DNA of 44,210 nt. It comes from an uncultured Collinsella sp. (GTDB lineage: Bacteria; Actinomycetota; Coriobacteriia; Coriobacteriales; Coriobacteriaceae). The notes beneath the pieces are model-generated. The model did no database searches. It was not told the origin of the DNA and saw nothing but the letters and a program-made list of their open reading frames with translations. The translations under genes and the position numbers were made by a program. The DNA lies in NCBI GenBank assembly GCA_905213265.1, contig CAJMHR010000017.1:1-44210 (forward strand), in the 5' to 3' direction. Shown here one piece after another: positions 31,407-39,993 of this stretch. How positions within the stretch are numbered: position 1 is the stretch's first letter; each line of letters opens with the position of its first letter.

Positions 31407-32683
31407 TGGTCTCCTCGGTCGAAATGGTCCTTTGGGCAATCCACCACGCCACGACGCTGCTCTTTGGCGTCTTTGCCTCGGCGGCACTGTGCGGTGTCGA
31501 GATCAACCGGCGTCATGCGCTTGAACTGGTGTTGGTCGGTGCCGTAACCGGATGCGCATTTGGCCTCGCCAATGCCGTCGGCGGCGAGCTTTTTGCCCGC
31601 CAGGTATATCCGCTCGTCGTGCATCTGCCGCTCGTCATCTATTTGTGCGCGCGCTACCGCCTGAGCCCGCTGCTTGCCGTGCTCGGCATTACGAGTGCCT
31701 ATCTGAGCTGCCAGTTCAGCAATTGGATGGGCATCGCCGCATTTGCCGCAACCGATTCTCAGATTGCGTACTATCTGGCGCGCATCGCGACCACACTCGC
31801 CGTCTTTGCCGTCCTGTTGCATTGGGCCGGCGACATCGGTCCACGCTTGGCGATTAAAAGCACCGCCGAGCTGGGCATCCTTTTAATCCTGCCGCTCGTC
31901 TATTACGTCTTTGACTATGCCACCAACGTCTACACCACGCTGTTCCACTCGGGCTCGGTGGTGACGGTTGAGTTTTTGGCCTTTGCGCTCTGCGCGTTCT
32001 ACCTTATGTTCCTCGCCGTCTACCTGCGTGAATACGAAGAAAAGGAAACCGCCGAGAGAGAGCGCTGGATGCTCGAAACCCGCGACAGCGTCGCCATCAA
32101 AGAGCTCGAGGCTTGGCGTCAATCTGGGCGCGAGCTGTCGATTCTTCGCCACGACATGCGCCACTTTCTACGCGGCCTGGCCGCTTTAATTGAAGAGGGC
32201 CACACCGACGAGGCGCTCGATCGCATCGACGAACTCTGCGAAGCCGGCGACCGCACCGCCGTACGCCGCTTCTGCGCCAACAAGACCGTAAACATCGCGC
32301 TTTCGTCATTTAACTCGGATATCAATAGAAACGGCATTACCGCCAACCTGCGCGCCGCCGTACCCGAAACCATCCACGTAGGTGACGCCGACCTGTTTAG
32401 CGTGCTCTCAAATGCCTTGGAAAACGCTATCACCGCCGCAAGCGCCGCGCCCCAGGGAAAGCGATTCGTCGACTTTGACCTGCGATTAGAGGACGGCCAG
32501 CTGCTGCTGTTAGTTTCCAACACGTTTGACCGCGCGCCGCGCATGGTCGACGGCATGCCCGTAGCCGGGCACACCGGACACGGCTTTGGAACCAAGAGCA
32601 TTAAGCTTGCCGTCGAACGCATGAACGGCAACTGCCAGTTCCGCATTAACGGCGATCGGTTTGAGCTGCGCGCTGTGATGTAG
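31406..32683 (+). CDS. GHKL-type sensor histidine kinase (AgrC-like)
   Basis: A 425-residue membrane kinase. About six hydrophobic segments fill residues 5-205 (for example LVLVGAVTGCAFGLANAVGG, LPLVIYLCARYRLSPLLAVLG, ELGILLILPLVYYVFDYA, FLAFALCAFYLMFLAVYL). A coiled coil (REYEEKETAERERW onward) leads to the phospho-histidine in LSILRHDMRHFLRGL (about 247-255), and the GHKL ATPase end has the N box SNALENAITAA and the G box GHGFGTKSIKLAVER. This layout matches AgrC/ComD kinases paired with LytTR regulators. The ligand is unknown. Confidence 0.92.
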   Translation: MVSSVEMVLWAIHHATTLLFGVFASAALCGVEINRRHALELVLVGAVTGCAFGLANAVGGELFARQVYPLVVHLPLVIYLCARYRLSPLLAVLGITSAYLSCQFSNWMGIAAFAATDSQIAYYLARIATTLAVFAVLLHWAGDIGPRLAIKSTAELGILLILPLVYYVFDYATNVYTTLFHSGSVVTVEFLAFALCAFYLMFLAVYLREYEEKETAERERWMLETRDSVAIKELEAWRQSGRELSILRHDMRHFLRGLAALIEEGHTDEALDRIDELCEAGDRTAVRRFCANKTVNIALSSFNSDINRNGITANLRAAVPETIHVGDADLFSVLSNALENAITAASAAPQGKRFVDFDLRLEDGQLLLLVSNTFDRAPRMVDGMPVAGHTGHGFGTKSIKLAVERMNGNCQFRINGDRFELRAVM

Positions 32684-32747
32684 AAGTGCGGCGCCGATCT
32701 CGCGGCGTGTCTTGCCCGCCAGGCAATCGCTCACCGGCGCCAATCCG

Positions 32748-33323
32748 CTACAGCGGAGCGGCCGCCGGGGTCAGCTGCTTGATGTATGCCCACATGCGCT
32801 GCTTGGCGGCTTTGTCAGTGAGCGCCGCCTCAAAACCGTCGAGCGCGAGCACGCGGCGACCCTGCACATGGGCGACCAAGCCGGGCTTGAGCATGGCGGT
32901 GTCGAAGTCATCGATTGCCACGAGCATATCGGCGTAGGTCTCGCGCATGGCGTCAGCCGCGTTGTTGTCGAGCAGTAGCACCGCCTCGGGGTCCAAAGCC
33001 TCAAGCGCCTCACGGAACAGCTCGCACGGCAGAGTCTCGCCCACCGCGACCGCTCCGTCACCCACGCCGGCGACGCTTGCCAGCACGCAAAAATCCTCGG
33101 GCGCGTAGCCGATGGCCCCAAGCGCCTTGCGCAACGCCGCGCCATCCGGGCCGGCGGCAAGCTCGCCACCCGAACGCTCGGCCTCGTCCAAATCGCCTTT
33201 GACCAGCACGATCGGCGAGCACGCGTTGCCCGCGATACGCACGCCACGACCCGCGAGCGATGCGAGCTCCTGCTCGGTCGCCTGGGCGATGGCTTCTTTT
33301 TTCTGGCTTTGTGACGTGGGCAT
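32748..33323 (-). CDS. Uracil-DNA glycosylase-superfamily-like protein, probably non-catalytic
   Basis: 191 residues from the ATG at 33323 (GGAGAG 3 bases before); an in-frame start at 33353 is further up. The middle resembles the family-4 uracil-DNA glycosylase fold in outline: GPDGAALRKALGAIGYAPEDFCVLASVAG at the position of the GPAG...L...GL motif, and LDPEAVLLLDNNAADAMRETYAD where glycosylases have RPKVIVALGATAAQALLG. The Fe-S cysteines, the catalytic GEAPG motif and the C-terminal HPS motif are missing, so DNA repair activity is unlikely. The assignment is tentative; it could be an unrelated small domain. It is divergent from the thioredoxin gene. Confidence 0.55.
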   Translation of the reverse strand: MPTSQSQKKEAIAQATEQELASLAGRGVRIAGNACSPIVLVKGDLDEAERSGGELAAGPDGAALRKALGAIGYAPEDFCVLASVAGVGDGAVAVGETLPCELFREALEALDPEAVLLLDNNAADAMRETYADMLVAIDDFDTAMLKPGLVAHVQGRRVLALDGFEAALTDKAAKQRMWAYIKQLTPAAAPL

Positions 33324-33459
33324 GCGCTCTCCAATCGTTTGCGTGCCCACCATTATATAAAAGAGCTGCCCGCGAGTGGTTGCTTTGCGGGCGGCTGGGT
33401 ATAAGCACGGTCGTACTGAGTTTTACGCGGCTGAGCCGCGTCACATTATGGAGGTCACC

Positions 33460-33780
33460 ATGGCTGACATTAAGCAGATTACCCCCGAGAATTTCGATTC
33501 CATCGTTAACGACAGTCTACCCGTGCTGGTCGATTTTTGGGCACCGTGGTGCGGGCCCTGTCGATCCCTCTCGCCCATCGTTGACGAGGTTGCCGATGAG
33601 CTGGCGGGCAAGCTTGCCGTTGCCAAATGCAACGTCGACGACAACCAGGACCTGGCCATGAAGTATGGCGTCATGAGCATCCCCACGCTGATTGTGTTTA
33701 AGAACGGCGAGGAGATTGACCGCTCGGTTGGCGCTCTGCCCAAGGCGAGGCTGCAGGCGCTGCTGGAGAAGCATCTGTAA
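33460..33780 (+). CDS. trxA: Thioredoxin
   Basis: A 106-residue cytoplasmic disulfide reductase. The active site is WAPWCGPCRSLSPI, with the cis-proline loop MSIPTLIVFKNGEEIDRSVGALPK. Length and pattern are typical; there is no signal peptide. ATG 33460 follows GGAGGTCACC; an earlier in-frame start at 33376 is before the ribosome site. No thioredoxin reductase is adjacent. A terminator lies about 110 bases downstream. Confidence 0.96.
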   Translation: MADIKQITPENFDSIVNDSLPVLVDFWAPWCGPCRSLSPIVDEVADELAGKLAVAKCNVDDNQDLAMKYGVMSIPTLIVFKNGEEIDRSVGALPKARLQALLEKHL

Positions 33781-33891
33781 TACGCTTGTTACTTACCCGC
33801 CGTCTATGAGCGCTTTTGCACCGCTCGCCGGACTTCTGGATGCACCGAGTGCAACCACGGATAGTATGGTAATCATAAACAGCCCCCAGTG

Positions 33892-33928
33892 AACGGGTGC
33901 GGGTCGCACAGACTCGTACCCGTTTTCT
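33892..33928 (+). terminator. Terminator downstream of thioredoxin
   Basis: AACGGGTGCG (33892-33901) pairs with CGTACCCGTT (33915-33924) at 9 of 10 bp and is followed by TTCTTA, with the arm itself ending in TT. The stretch 33781-33891 shows no gene. Confidence 0.7.
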
Positions 33929-34001
33929 TATGCAGCTGCGCGCAGAGCGGGCGTAGTAAAATCTGAACCACTGAACTGCCCCATACAAAAGGAGATTTCC
34001 C

Positions 34002-34250
34002 ATGCATGATGTTGGAATGAACATGAGTCAGCTTGCCATGAGCGTCAAACAGGTCGACGACACCATCGAGCTCGCTCATGAGTGGAGCCATCAGCTGCTG
34101 CATGCGACCGAGAATTTTGACATGGAGCGCATCGGCGCCAAGCTCGAGGCAGCCATGGCCGCGCTGCACGAGGCCCACGACGCACTCGAGGGCTACGAAG
34201 AGGCCATCGAGGCCGACCACAACTCCGTCGGATCCGTGAAGCTGGTGTAA
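34002..34250 (+). CDS. Small His/Glu-rich helical protein upstream of nikR
   Basis: 82 residues starting MHDVGMNMSQLAMSVKQVDD, with AAAGGAGATTTCCC before the ATG. It is predicted almost all helical and acidic, with five His (HDV, AHEW, SHQLLHAT, LHEAHDA) spaced along amphipathic helices and no membrane segment. Its stop overlaps closely with the GTG start of nikR (TAAAGTG), so it is translated with the nickel regulator. No family is recognised. A nickel-binding or hydrogenase-accessory role is suggested only by context. Confidence 0.7.
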   Translation: MHDVGMNMSQLAMSVKQVDDTIELAHEWSHQLLHATENFDMERIGAKLEAAMAALHEAHDALEGYEEAIEADHNSVGSVKLV

Positions 34251-34251
34251 A

Positions 34252-34764
34252 GTGGCCGGACACGAGCATGGCAGCGGATACGAGCACGAGCATCCGCACG
34301 GGGCGGACGGTGATGCGAGCTGCCACTGTAGTGGCTCCGGCTCCGAGCTGGTCCGCTTTTCGGTCACCGCGCCCGACGACCTGCTGCGCCGCTTTGACGA
34401 GCAGATCGCGCGCCGCGGCGACGTGGCCAACCGCTCCGAGGCCGTGCGCGACCTGATACGCGCCTCGATCGCCAAGGAGCAGATGCGCATGCCCGATGAG
34501 CATGTTATCGGGTCGCTCACCATGATCTACGACCACCATACCGGCGACCTGACACGCCGCCTGGACGAGGTGCAGCACGACTACACCGACGAGATCGTAT
34601 CGACCATGCACGTGCATCTGGATCACCACAACTGCTTGGAGATTCTGGCGCTCAAGGGTCGCGGCGAGCGCGTCTACGAACTAGCCGACCGCCTGCTGGG
34701 CCTGCGCGGCGTTAAGCACGGAGAGCTCACGTGCGCCGCCACCAAGCAGAGCCTAGGGCTGTAA
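34252..34764 (+). CDS. nikR: Nickel-responsive regulator NikR with His-rich N-terminus
   Basis: A 170-residue ribbon-helix-helix repressor that binds nickel and controls nickel uptake genes. The DNA-binding part is VRFSVTAPDDLLRRFDEQIARRGDVANRSEAVRDLIR in family order (about 34-70), and the ACT-like nickel domain has TMIYDHHTGDL and the ligand segment STMHVHLDHHNCLEIL (about 120-135). Unlike ordinary NikR (about 135 residues) it has a 30-residue N-terminal extension rich in His, Gly, Asp and two Cys (HEHGSGYEHEHPHG, CHC), a likely extra metal store or sensor. GTG start. It leads the hyp cluster, so it may regulate it. Confidence 0.93.
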   Translation: MAGHEHGSGYEHEHPHGADGDASCHCSGSGSELVRFSVTAPDDLLRRFDEQIARRGDVANRSEAVRDLIRASIAKEQMRMPDEHVIGSLTMIYDHHTGDLTRRLDEVQHDYTDEIVSTMHVHLDHHNCLEILALKGRGERVYELADRLLGLRGVKHGELTCAATKQSLGL

Positions 34765-34793
34765 CAGCACACATTTCAACGAAGGAGGGTCGC

Positions 34794-37265
34794 ATGCGGC
34801 ATGCGCATATCCATGTAACGGGAATTGTGCAGGGCGTTGGCATGCGACCGTTTGTGTATCGCGAGGCCATGGCGCATGGCATTTGCGGATGGGTGCTCAA
34901 CGCGGGCGACGGCGTGCATATCGAGGCGCACGCTTGTGCCGAGGCGGTTGACGGATTTGTCGCTGCACTTTCTGAGCATGCGCCCGCGGCGGCTCGCGTT
35001 GAGCGAGTCGATATTGCGGATTTGGAGCCTGGCGGCTGGAGCACTGCCGATGAGCAGGGCTTTCACATTGTGGCGTCGCAGGACCAGACCGCGCACACGA
35101 CGCTCGTCTCGCCCGATATCGCCACCTGCGACGATTGCCTGTGCGAGTTGTTCGATCCCGCCGACCGACGCTACCACTACCCCTTTATCAACTGCACCAA
35201 CTGCGGGCCGCGCTTTACCATCATCCGATCGCTGCCTTATGACCGAGCGGCTACCTCGATGGACCGTTTCCCCATGTGCCCCGCCTGCGCCGCAGAGTAT
35301 GCCGATCCACTCGACCGTCGCTTTCACGCGCAGCCCGATGCCTGCTTTGATTGCGGACCGCATATTACGTGGCGCGAGGCTGTGAACGGCGATGCGTGCG
35401 GGAATTCGCCCGCGACACCGGCCGCCGGCACCACACGCGAGGCCAGCGACGCTATCATCGAGCGCTGCGTTGAGCTGCTGGCCAGCGGTGGCATCGTCGC
35501 CATCAAGGGCCTGGGCGGATTCCATCTAGCCTGTGACGCTGCCAACGAGCAGGCGGTGGCCGAGTTGCGCCGTCGCAAACGCCGCAGCAACAAACCACTT
35601 GCCGTCATGGTACGTAGTCTTGCCGATGCCGGGCGCCTGTGTCATATCGATGATGCTGAACGCGATCTGCTCGCCGGCAGTATCCGCCCCATCGTGCTGC
35701 TGCGCCGGCGGGCTGTTTGCGGGAACGACGGCGATTCTTCCGACGCCCTCGTACTCGCACCGTCCGTCGCGCGCGACCTGCCCGAGCTTGGCGTTATGCT
35801 CCCCTACACCCCGCTTCAGCATCTTCTGCTTGCAGCTGCCGCGTCACACGGTATGCACGCGCTCGTCATGACCAGCGGCAACCTGAGCGAAGAGCCCATC
35901 GAGACCGATGACGATCTTGCCTGGGAGCGCCTCGTTGCCGCCGGCATTGCCGACGCGCTGCTCGGCAACGATCGAGCGATTCTCTCGCGCTATGACGATT
36001 CCGTGGTGCGCGTGGTCGACGGCGCCGTTATGCCCGTGCGCCGCGCTCGGGGATATGCACCCCAGCCGCTGCCGTTGCCGGCGCTCGACGGCGCTCCGTC
36101 CTGCGTGCTCGCCTGCGGGCCACAACAAAAGGCCACGATTGCGCTCACACGTGAAGGGACGAACGGCGAGGCGCCCTGTTTTGTGTCGCAGCATATCGGC
36201 GATGTTGAAAACGGCGGGACCTTCGATGCCTGGAACGCCGCGCGCACGCGCTTGGAAGATCTCTTTGACTTGGCGCCCGCCGCCTTGGCCTGCGATGTGC
36301 ACCCCAGCTATCTATCGGGCCAGTGGGCGCGCGAGCAGGCGCGAAAATGCAATCTGCCGCTCGTCGAGGTGCAGCACCATCATGCGCATATCGCGAGCGT
36401 AATGGCCGAGGCCATCGCCGCGGGCCAGCTTGCAACCGACGCGCGCGTCCTTGGCATCGCCTTTGACGGCACCGGCGCCGGCACCGATGGGACCATTTGG
36501 GGCGGCGAGTTTCTTGTTGCCAGCCTTGGCGGCTTTGAGCGCGCCGCGCATTTGCGCACCTGGGCGCTCCCCGGTGGGGCGGCCTCCGTGCGCGACGCCC
36601 GCCGCAACGCCTTTGCCCTGCTCAGTGGGCTCGGCCTGCTCGAGCACCCAGGCGCCGCTCGGCTTTTGGACAGCCTCGACGAGCAAACGCGCAGCGTGAC
36701 AGCCACCATGATCGAGCGCGGCATCAACAGCCCGCGTACCAGCAGCATGGGGCGTCTCTTTGATGCCGCGGCAGCAATTCTGGGCATCTGCGACAAGGCA
36801 ACCTACGAGGGCGAACCCGCCATCGAGCTTGAGGCTGCCGCCTGGCGCGCGCTCGACAACGAAATCGCCCATTTTCCCGACGACAACGCCGGCTATTTCG
36901 CATCTGGCCCATCGTGGCTGGACGGCCCCTATGTTCTGGACCAGAAAGCACTCTTTGAGGCACTTTTGGGAGGAATTGAAGCCGGAGCGCCCGCCGACAG
37001 GCTCGCACTCGACTTCCATGTCGCCGTCGCGCGCTCTTCGGTACGAATCGCACGCGAAATCTGCGCGCGCGAAGACATCGATACCGTCGCGCTCTCGGGC
37101 GGCGTGTTCATGAACCAACTTTTGCTTCAGCTCCTCATCCGCGAGCTTAAAGACGCAGGCCTTACGGTCTTGGTTCCCCAAACCGTGCCCGTTAACGACG
37201 GCTGCATCGCCTACGGTCAGGCGGCAGTCGCACGCACTCGCCTCGCACAGGTCGCACCGCAATAG
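34794..37265 (+). CDS. hypF: Carbamoyltransferase HypF
   Basis: An 823-residue protein that makes the cyanide precursor for the NiFe site by moving a carbamoyl group from carbamoyl phosphate to HypE. Parts: acylphosphatase domain (about 1-90, VTGIVQGVGMRPFVYREA), two zinc-finger modules (about 105-185: CDDCLCEL...CTNCGPRF and CPACAAEY...CFDCGPHI), a YrdC-like domain (about 220-390), and a Kae1-like carbamoyltransferase domain (about 440-820) with VQHHHAHIASVMAE, GIAFDGTGAGTDGTIWGGEF and ALSGGVFMNQLLLQLL. ATG 34794 follows GAAGGAGGG. Order nikR-hypF-hypC-hypD-hypE. Confidence 0.97.
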   Translation: MRHAHIHVTGIVQGVGMRPFVYREAMAHGICGWVLNAGDGVHIEAHACAEAVDGFVAALSEHAPAAARVERVDIADLEPGGWSTADEQGFHIVASQDQTAHTTLVSPDIATCDDCLCELFDPADRRYHYPFINCTNCGPRFTIIRSLPYDRAATSMDRFPMCPACAAEYADPLDRRFHAQPDACFDCGPHITWREAVNGDACGNSPATPAAGTTREASDAIIERCVELLASGGIVAIKGLGGFHLACDAANEQAVAELRRRKRRSNKPLAVMVRSLADAGRLCHIDDAERDLLAGSIRPIVLLRRRAVCGNDGDSSDALVLAPSVARDLPELGVMLPYTPLQHLLLAAAASHGMHALVMTSGNLSEEPIETDDDLAWERLVAAGIADALLGNDRAILSRYDDSVVRVVDGAVMPVRRARGYAPQPLPLPALDGAPSCVLACGPQQKATIALTREGTNGEAPCFVSQHIGDVENGGTFDAWNAARTRLEDLFDLAPAALACDVHPSYLSGQWAREQARKCNLPLVEVQHHHAHIASVMAEAIAAGQLATDARVLGIAFDGTGAGTDGTIWGGEFLVASLGGFERAAHLRTWALPGGAASVRDARRNAFALLSGLGLLEHPGAARLLDSLDEQTRSVTATMIERGINSPRTSSMGRLFDAAAAILGICDKATYEGEPAIELEAAAWRALDNEIAHFPDDNAGYFASGPSWLDGPYVLDQKALFEALLGGIEAGAPADRLALDFHVAVARSSVRIAREICAREDIDTVALSGGVFMNQLLLQLLIRELKDAGLTVLVPQTVPVNDGCIAYGQAAVARTRLAQVAPQ

Positions 37266-37396
37266 GCTGTTTGGCCAACCCGCAAGCCGCCGTCTCACAG
37301 GTGTAGCGCGTTTGCCCGCAGCCCCCGCGAGCGCTACCATCAAACGATGGATTATCCAGCGCCCATCCAGCGCAAAGCGTATAAAAGAGGAACATT

Positions 37397-37657
37397 ATGT
37401 GCCTTGCCGTTCCCGGTAAAGTAGTCAAACGCGACGATGACCTCAAGGCCACCGTCGACATGATGGGCATCGAGCGCCCTGTTTCGCTGAGACTCGTGCC
37501 GACGGCGCAGGTTGGCGACTATATTCTCGTACACGCCGGCTTTGGCATCCAGATTGTCGACGAGCAGGAAGCACAGGAAACGCTCGAGCTTGTTAATGCC
37601 ATGTCCGAGCTGGTCGAAGAAGACCAGCTGACCACCAACCCGGCGGAGGCTTACTAG
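37397..37657 (+). CDS. hypC: Hydrogenase maturation chaperone HypC
   Basis: An 86-residue HypC/HypG chaperone. The N-terminus MCLAVPGKVVK keeps the essential Cys2 that, with HypD, holds the iron carrying CN and CO ligands. VGDYILVHAGFGIQIVDEQEAQETLEL is the family core. The stop overlaps the GTG start of hypD (TAGTG). AAAAGAGGAACATT precedes the ATG, after a 131-base gap from hypF without other features. Confidence 0.97.
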   Translation: MCLAVPGKVVKRDDDLKATVDMMGIERPVSLRLVPTAQVGDYILVHAGFGIQIVDEQEAQETLELVNAMSELVEEDQLTTNPAEAY

Positions 37658-38769
37658 TGGCGCCCGAGCAGCCGGCGCGCTCCGGTATCGATTTCTCGGC
37701 ATTCCGCGATCCCAAGCTGGCTCGCGAGCTCATCGAGCGCATTCATGAGCTTGTCGGCGACCGCACCATCAACCTTATGGAAGTCTGCGGCACGCATACC
37801 GTGAGCATCGGGCGCTATGGCTTTCGCTCCATTATGCCGGCAGGGCTCAAGCTGCTGAGCGGCCCGGGCTGCCCCGTCTGCGTCACCGCCAACCGCGACA
37901 TCGACCACGCAATCGCGCTCGCCAACATAGACGGCGCCATCATCACCACCTTTGGCGACATGATGCGCGTGCCCGGATCATCCACCTCGCTCGCTGCGCA
38001 AAAAGCGGCAGGGCGTGACATTCGCATCGTCTACTCCCCGCTCGACGCGCTCGACATTGCCGAGCAAAACCCTGATCGCCCGGTCATTTTTATGGGCGTG
38101 GGCTTTGAGACTACGACGCCCACCATCGCCGCCGCCATCTTGGAGGCCGATGCACGCGGGCTCCAGAACTTCTCGGTCTATTGCGCCCACAAGACCACGC
38201 CGCCGGCGTTGCGCGCCATCGCCAACGATCCCGAGACCGCCATCGACGGCTTTATCCTGCCGGGCCACGTCGCCACCATCACGGGCTTGGCGCCCTTTAG
38301 CTTTTTGGTCGACGAATTCAGTACCCCGGGCGTGGTCACGGGATTTGAGCCGGTCGATATCCTGCAGGGCATCTGCATGCTGGTCCAGATGGTTGTCGAG
38401 GACAGGCCGGCGATTGACAACGCCTACCGTCGCGGCGTCAATGCCGACGGCAATCCCGTGGCGCGCCAGCTGGTCGAGCAGGTATTTGAGCCGTGCGATA
38501 CCACATGGCGCGGATTGGGGCTGATTGCCAACTCGGGCCTTTCCATCCGCCCCGAGTTCTCGCGCTTTGATGCCCACACTCGCTTTGACGTGCCCGTTGA
38601 GGCGACAGTCGAGCCGCGCGGGTGCCGCTGCGGCGACGTGCTGCGCGGGGCCATTACGCCGAGCAGCTGCCCGCTCTTTGGCCGCGCCTGCACGCCCGAA
38701 CACCCCGTCGGCCCGTGCATGGTGAGCTCCGAGGGCAGCTGCGCAGCATATTTCCGATACCGAGGCTAA
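37657..38769 (+). CDS. hypD: Hydrogenase maturation protein HypD
   Basis: A 370-residue Fe-S scaffold on which Fe(CN)2CO is assembled with HypC. Conserved segments: EVCGTHTVSIGRYG, SGPGCPVCVT, TFGDMMRVPGS, GVGFETTTPTIAAAI, and the C-terminal cysteine cluster EPRGCRCGDVLRGAITPSSCPLFGRACTPEHPVGPCMVSSEGSCAAY in pattern (cluster ligands among these Cys). GTG start overlapping hypC indicates translational coupling. A hairpin follows the stop. Confidence 0.97.
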   Translation: MAPEQPARSGIDFSAFRDPKLARELIERIHELVGDRTINLMEVCGTHTVSIGRYGFRSIMPAGLKLLSGPGCPVCVTANRDIDHAIALANIDGAIITTFGDMMRVPGSSTSLAAQKAAGRDIRIVYSPLDALDIAEQNPDRPVIFMGVGFETTTPTIAAAILEADARGLQNFSVYCAHKTTPPALRAIANDPETAIDGFILPGHVATITGLAPFSFLVDEFSTPGVVTGFEPVDILQGICMLVQMVVEDRPAIDNAYRRGVNADGNPVARQLVEQVFEPCDTTWRGLGLIANSGLSIRPEFSRFDAHTRFDVPVEATVEPRGCRCGDVLRGAITPSSCPLFGRACTPEHPVGPCMVSSEGSCAAYFRYRG

Positions 38770-38774
38770 TGGGT

Positions 38775-38798
38775 TCCGCCGTTCTAACGAACGGCGGA
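38775..38798 (+). repeat. Hairpin between hypD and hypE
   Basis: TCCGCCGTTC (38775-38784) and GAACGGCGGA (38789-38798) form a perfect 10-bp stem with a TAAC loop and no T tract after it. It may stabilise the upstream message or slow transcription before hypE rather than end it. Confidence 0.55.
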
Positions 38799-38853
38799 CC
38801 GGTCGACACTGCACCTCACCCATATAATTCCACCCACGATTGGAGTTTTCGAT

Positions 38854-39888
38854 ATGTCCCATAGCGTTACCGATAGCACCGTCCTGCTGGGTCACGGCTC
38901 CGGCGGCCAGATGATGAAACGCATCATCGATGAGGTCTTTTTGGATGCCTTTGGGTCGCCCGAGCTGCTCGAAGGCAACGATGCCGGCGTCGCCGCGCTG
39001 CCCGCGAGCGGGCGCATCGCCATGTCGACCGACAGCTTTGTAGTCTCGCCGCAGTTCTTCCCCGGTGGCAACATCGGCCGCCTCGCCGTGTGCGGAACCG
39101 TCAACGACGTCGCGACCTCGGGCGCCAACGTGCGCTACCTGTCGTGCGGCTTTATCCTCGAAGAGGGCTATCCCATGGATAGGCTCCGCCAGATTGTGCA
39201 GACGATGGCCGAGACGGCGCACGAGGCGGGCGTGTCCATAATCACGGGCGACACCAAGGTGGTCGAGCGCGGCGGGGCCGACGGCGTCTATATCAATACC
39301 GCCGGCGTGGGCGAGGTGCCTGCGGGCGTGGCGCTCAGCGGCGCAAACTGCCAGCCCGGCGATGTCATCCTGGTCTCGGGTACACTGGGCGACCACGGCA
39401 TCGCTATCATGAGCCAACGCGAGGGTCTGGCGTTTTCGAGCACCATCGAAAGCGACGCCGCGCCGCTCAACCACCTGATTGCCGATGTGCTTTCCGCAGC
39501 ACCCGACACACGCTGCTTCCGCGACCCCACGCGCGGTGGCTTGGCGTCCACACTCAACGAGTTTGCCCAGGCCAGCAATGTTGCCATGGAGGTCGACGAG
39601 GATGCCGTGCCCGTGCGTCCCGACGTGCAGGCCGCCTGCGAGATGCTCGGCTACGATGTGCTGCAGGTGGCAAACGAGGGCAAGATGGTTGCCGTCGTGC
39701 CGGCCGAACAAGCCGATGCGGCGCTGGCCGCCATGCGCGCCGCCCGCTACGGCGAGAACGCCGCGATTATCGGCCGCGTGCTGCCACTTGCCGAGGGCGC
39801 CCGCCCCGCCGTGCGCGTGCGCACCGGCTGGGGTTCGACCCGCATCCTCGACATGCTCGTAGGAGAGCAGCTGCCGAGAATTTGCTAA
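38854..39888 (+). CDS. hypE: Hydrogenase maturation protein HypE
   Basis: A 344-residue PurM-like ATPase that dehydrates its C-terminal thiocarbamate to thiocyanate for cyanide donation. It has the family segments LGHGSGGQMMKRIIDEVF, NDAGVAALPASGRIAMSTDSFVVSPQFFPGG, ITGDTKVVERG and RDPTRGGLASTLNEFA, and ends in PRIC with the terminal Cys that HypF carbamoylates. Length is normal. It is 84 bases after hypD. Confidence 0.97.
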   Translation: MSHSVTDSTVLLGHGSGGQMMKRIIDEVFLDAFGSPELLEGNDAGVAALPASGRIAMSTDSFVVSPQFFPGGNIGRLAVCGTVNDVATSGANVRYLSCGFILEEGYPMDRLRQIVQTMAETAHEAGVSIITGDTKVVERGGADGVYINTAGVGEVPAGVALSGANCQPGDVILVSGTLGDHGIAIMSQREGLAFSSTIESDAAPLNHLIADVLSAAPDTRCFRDPTRGGLASTLNEFAQASNVAMEVDEDAVPVRPDVQAACEMLGYDVLQVANEGKMVAVVPAEQADAALAAMRAARYGENAAIIGRVLPLAEGARPAVRVRTGWGSTRILDMLVGEQLPRIC

Positions 39889-39993
39889 CGACAAAGGCTC
39901 AGGGCTATTAAAGATATTCAGATTCCAAACATGCCCGGCACGCATGCCCAGTATCATGGGGTGCGTTTTACAACTCAAGCGGCAGGAGCACCC

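Noticed and set aside
33860..33878. NikR operator at GTATGGTAATCATA
   Set aside because: The half sites are too close (known NikR boxes are GTATGA-N16-TCATAC), and the site lies before the thioredoxin terminator, not near a nickel gene start.
34794..39888. Complete hyp operon including hypA and hypB
   Set aside because: Only hypF, hypC, hypD and hypE are here; hypA is at 4794-5222 and no hypB was found.
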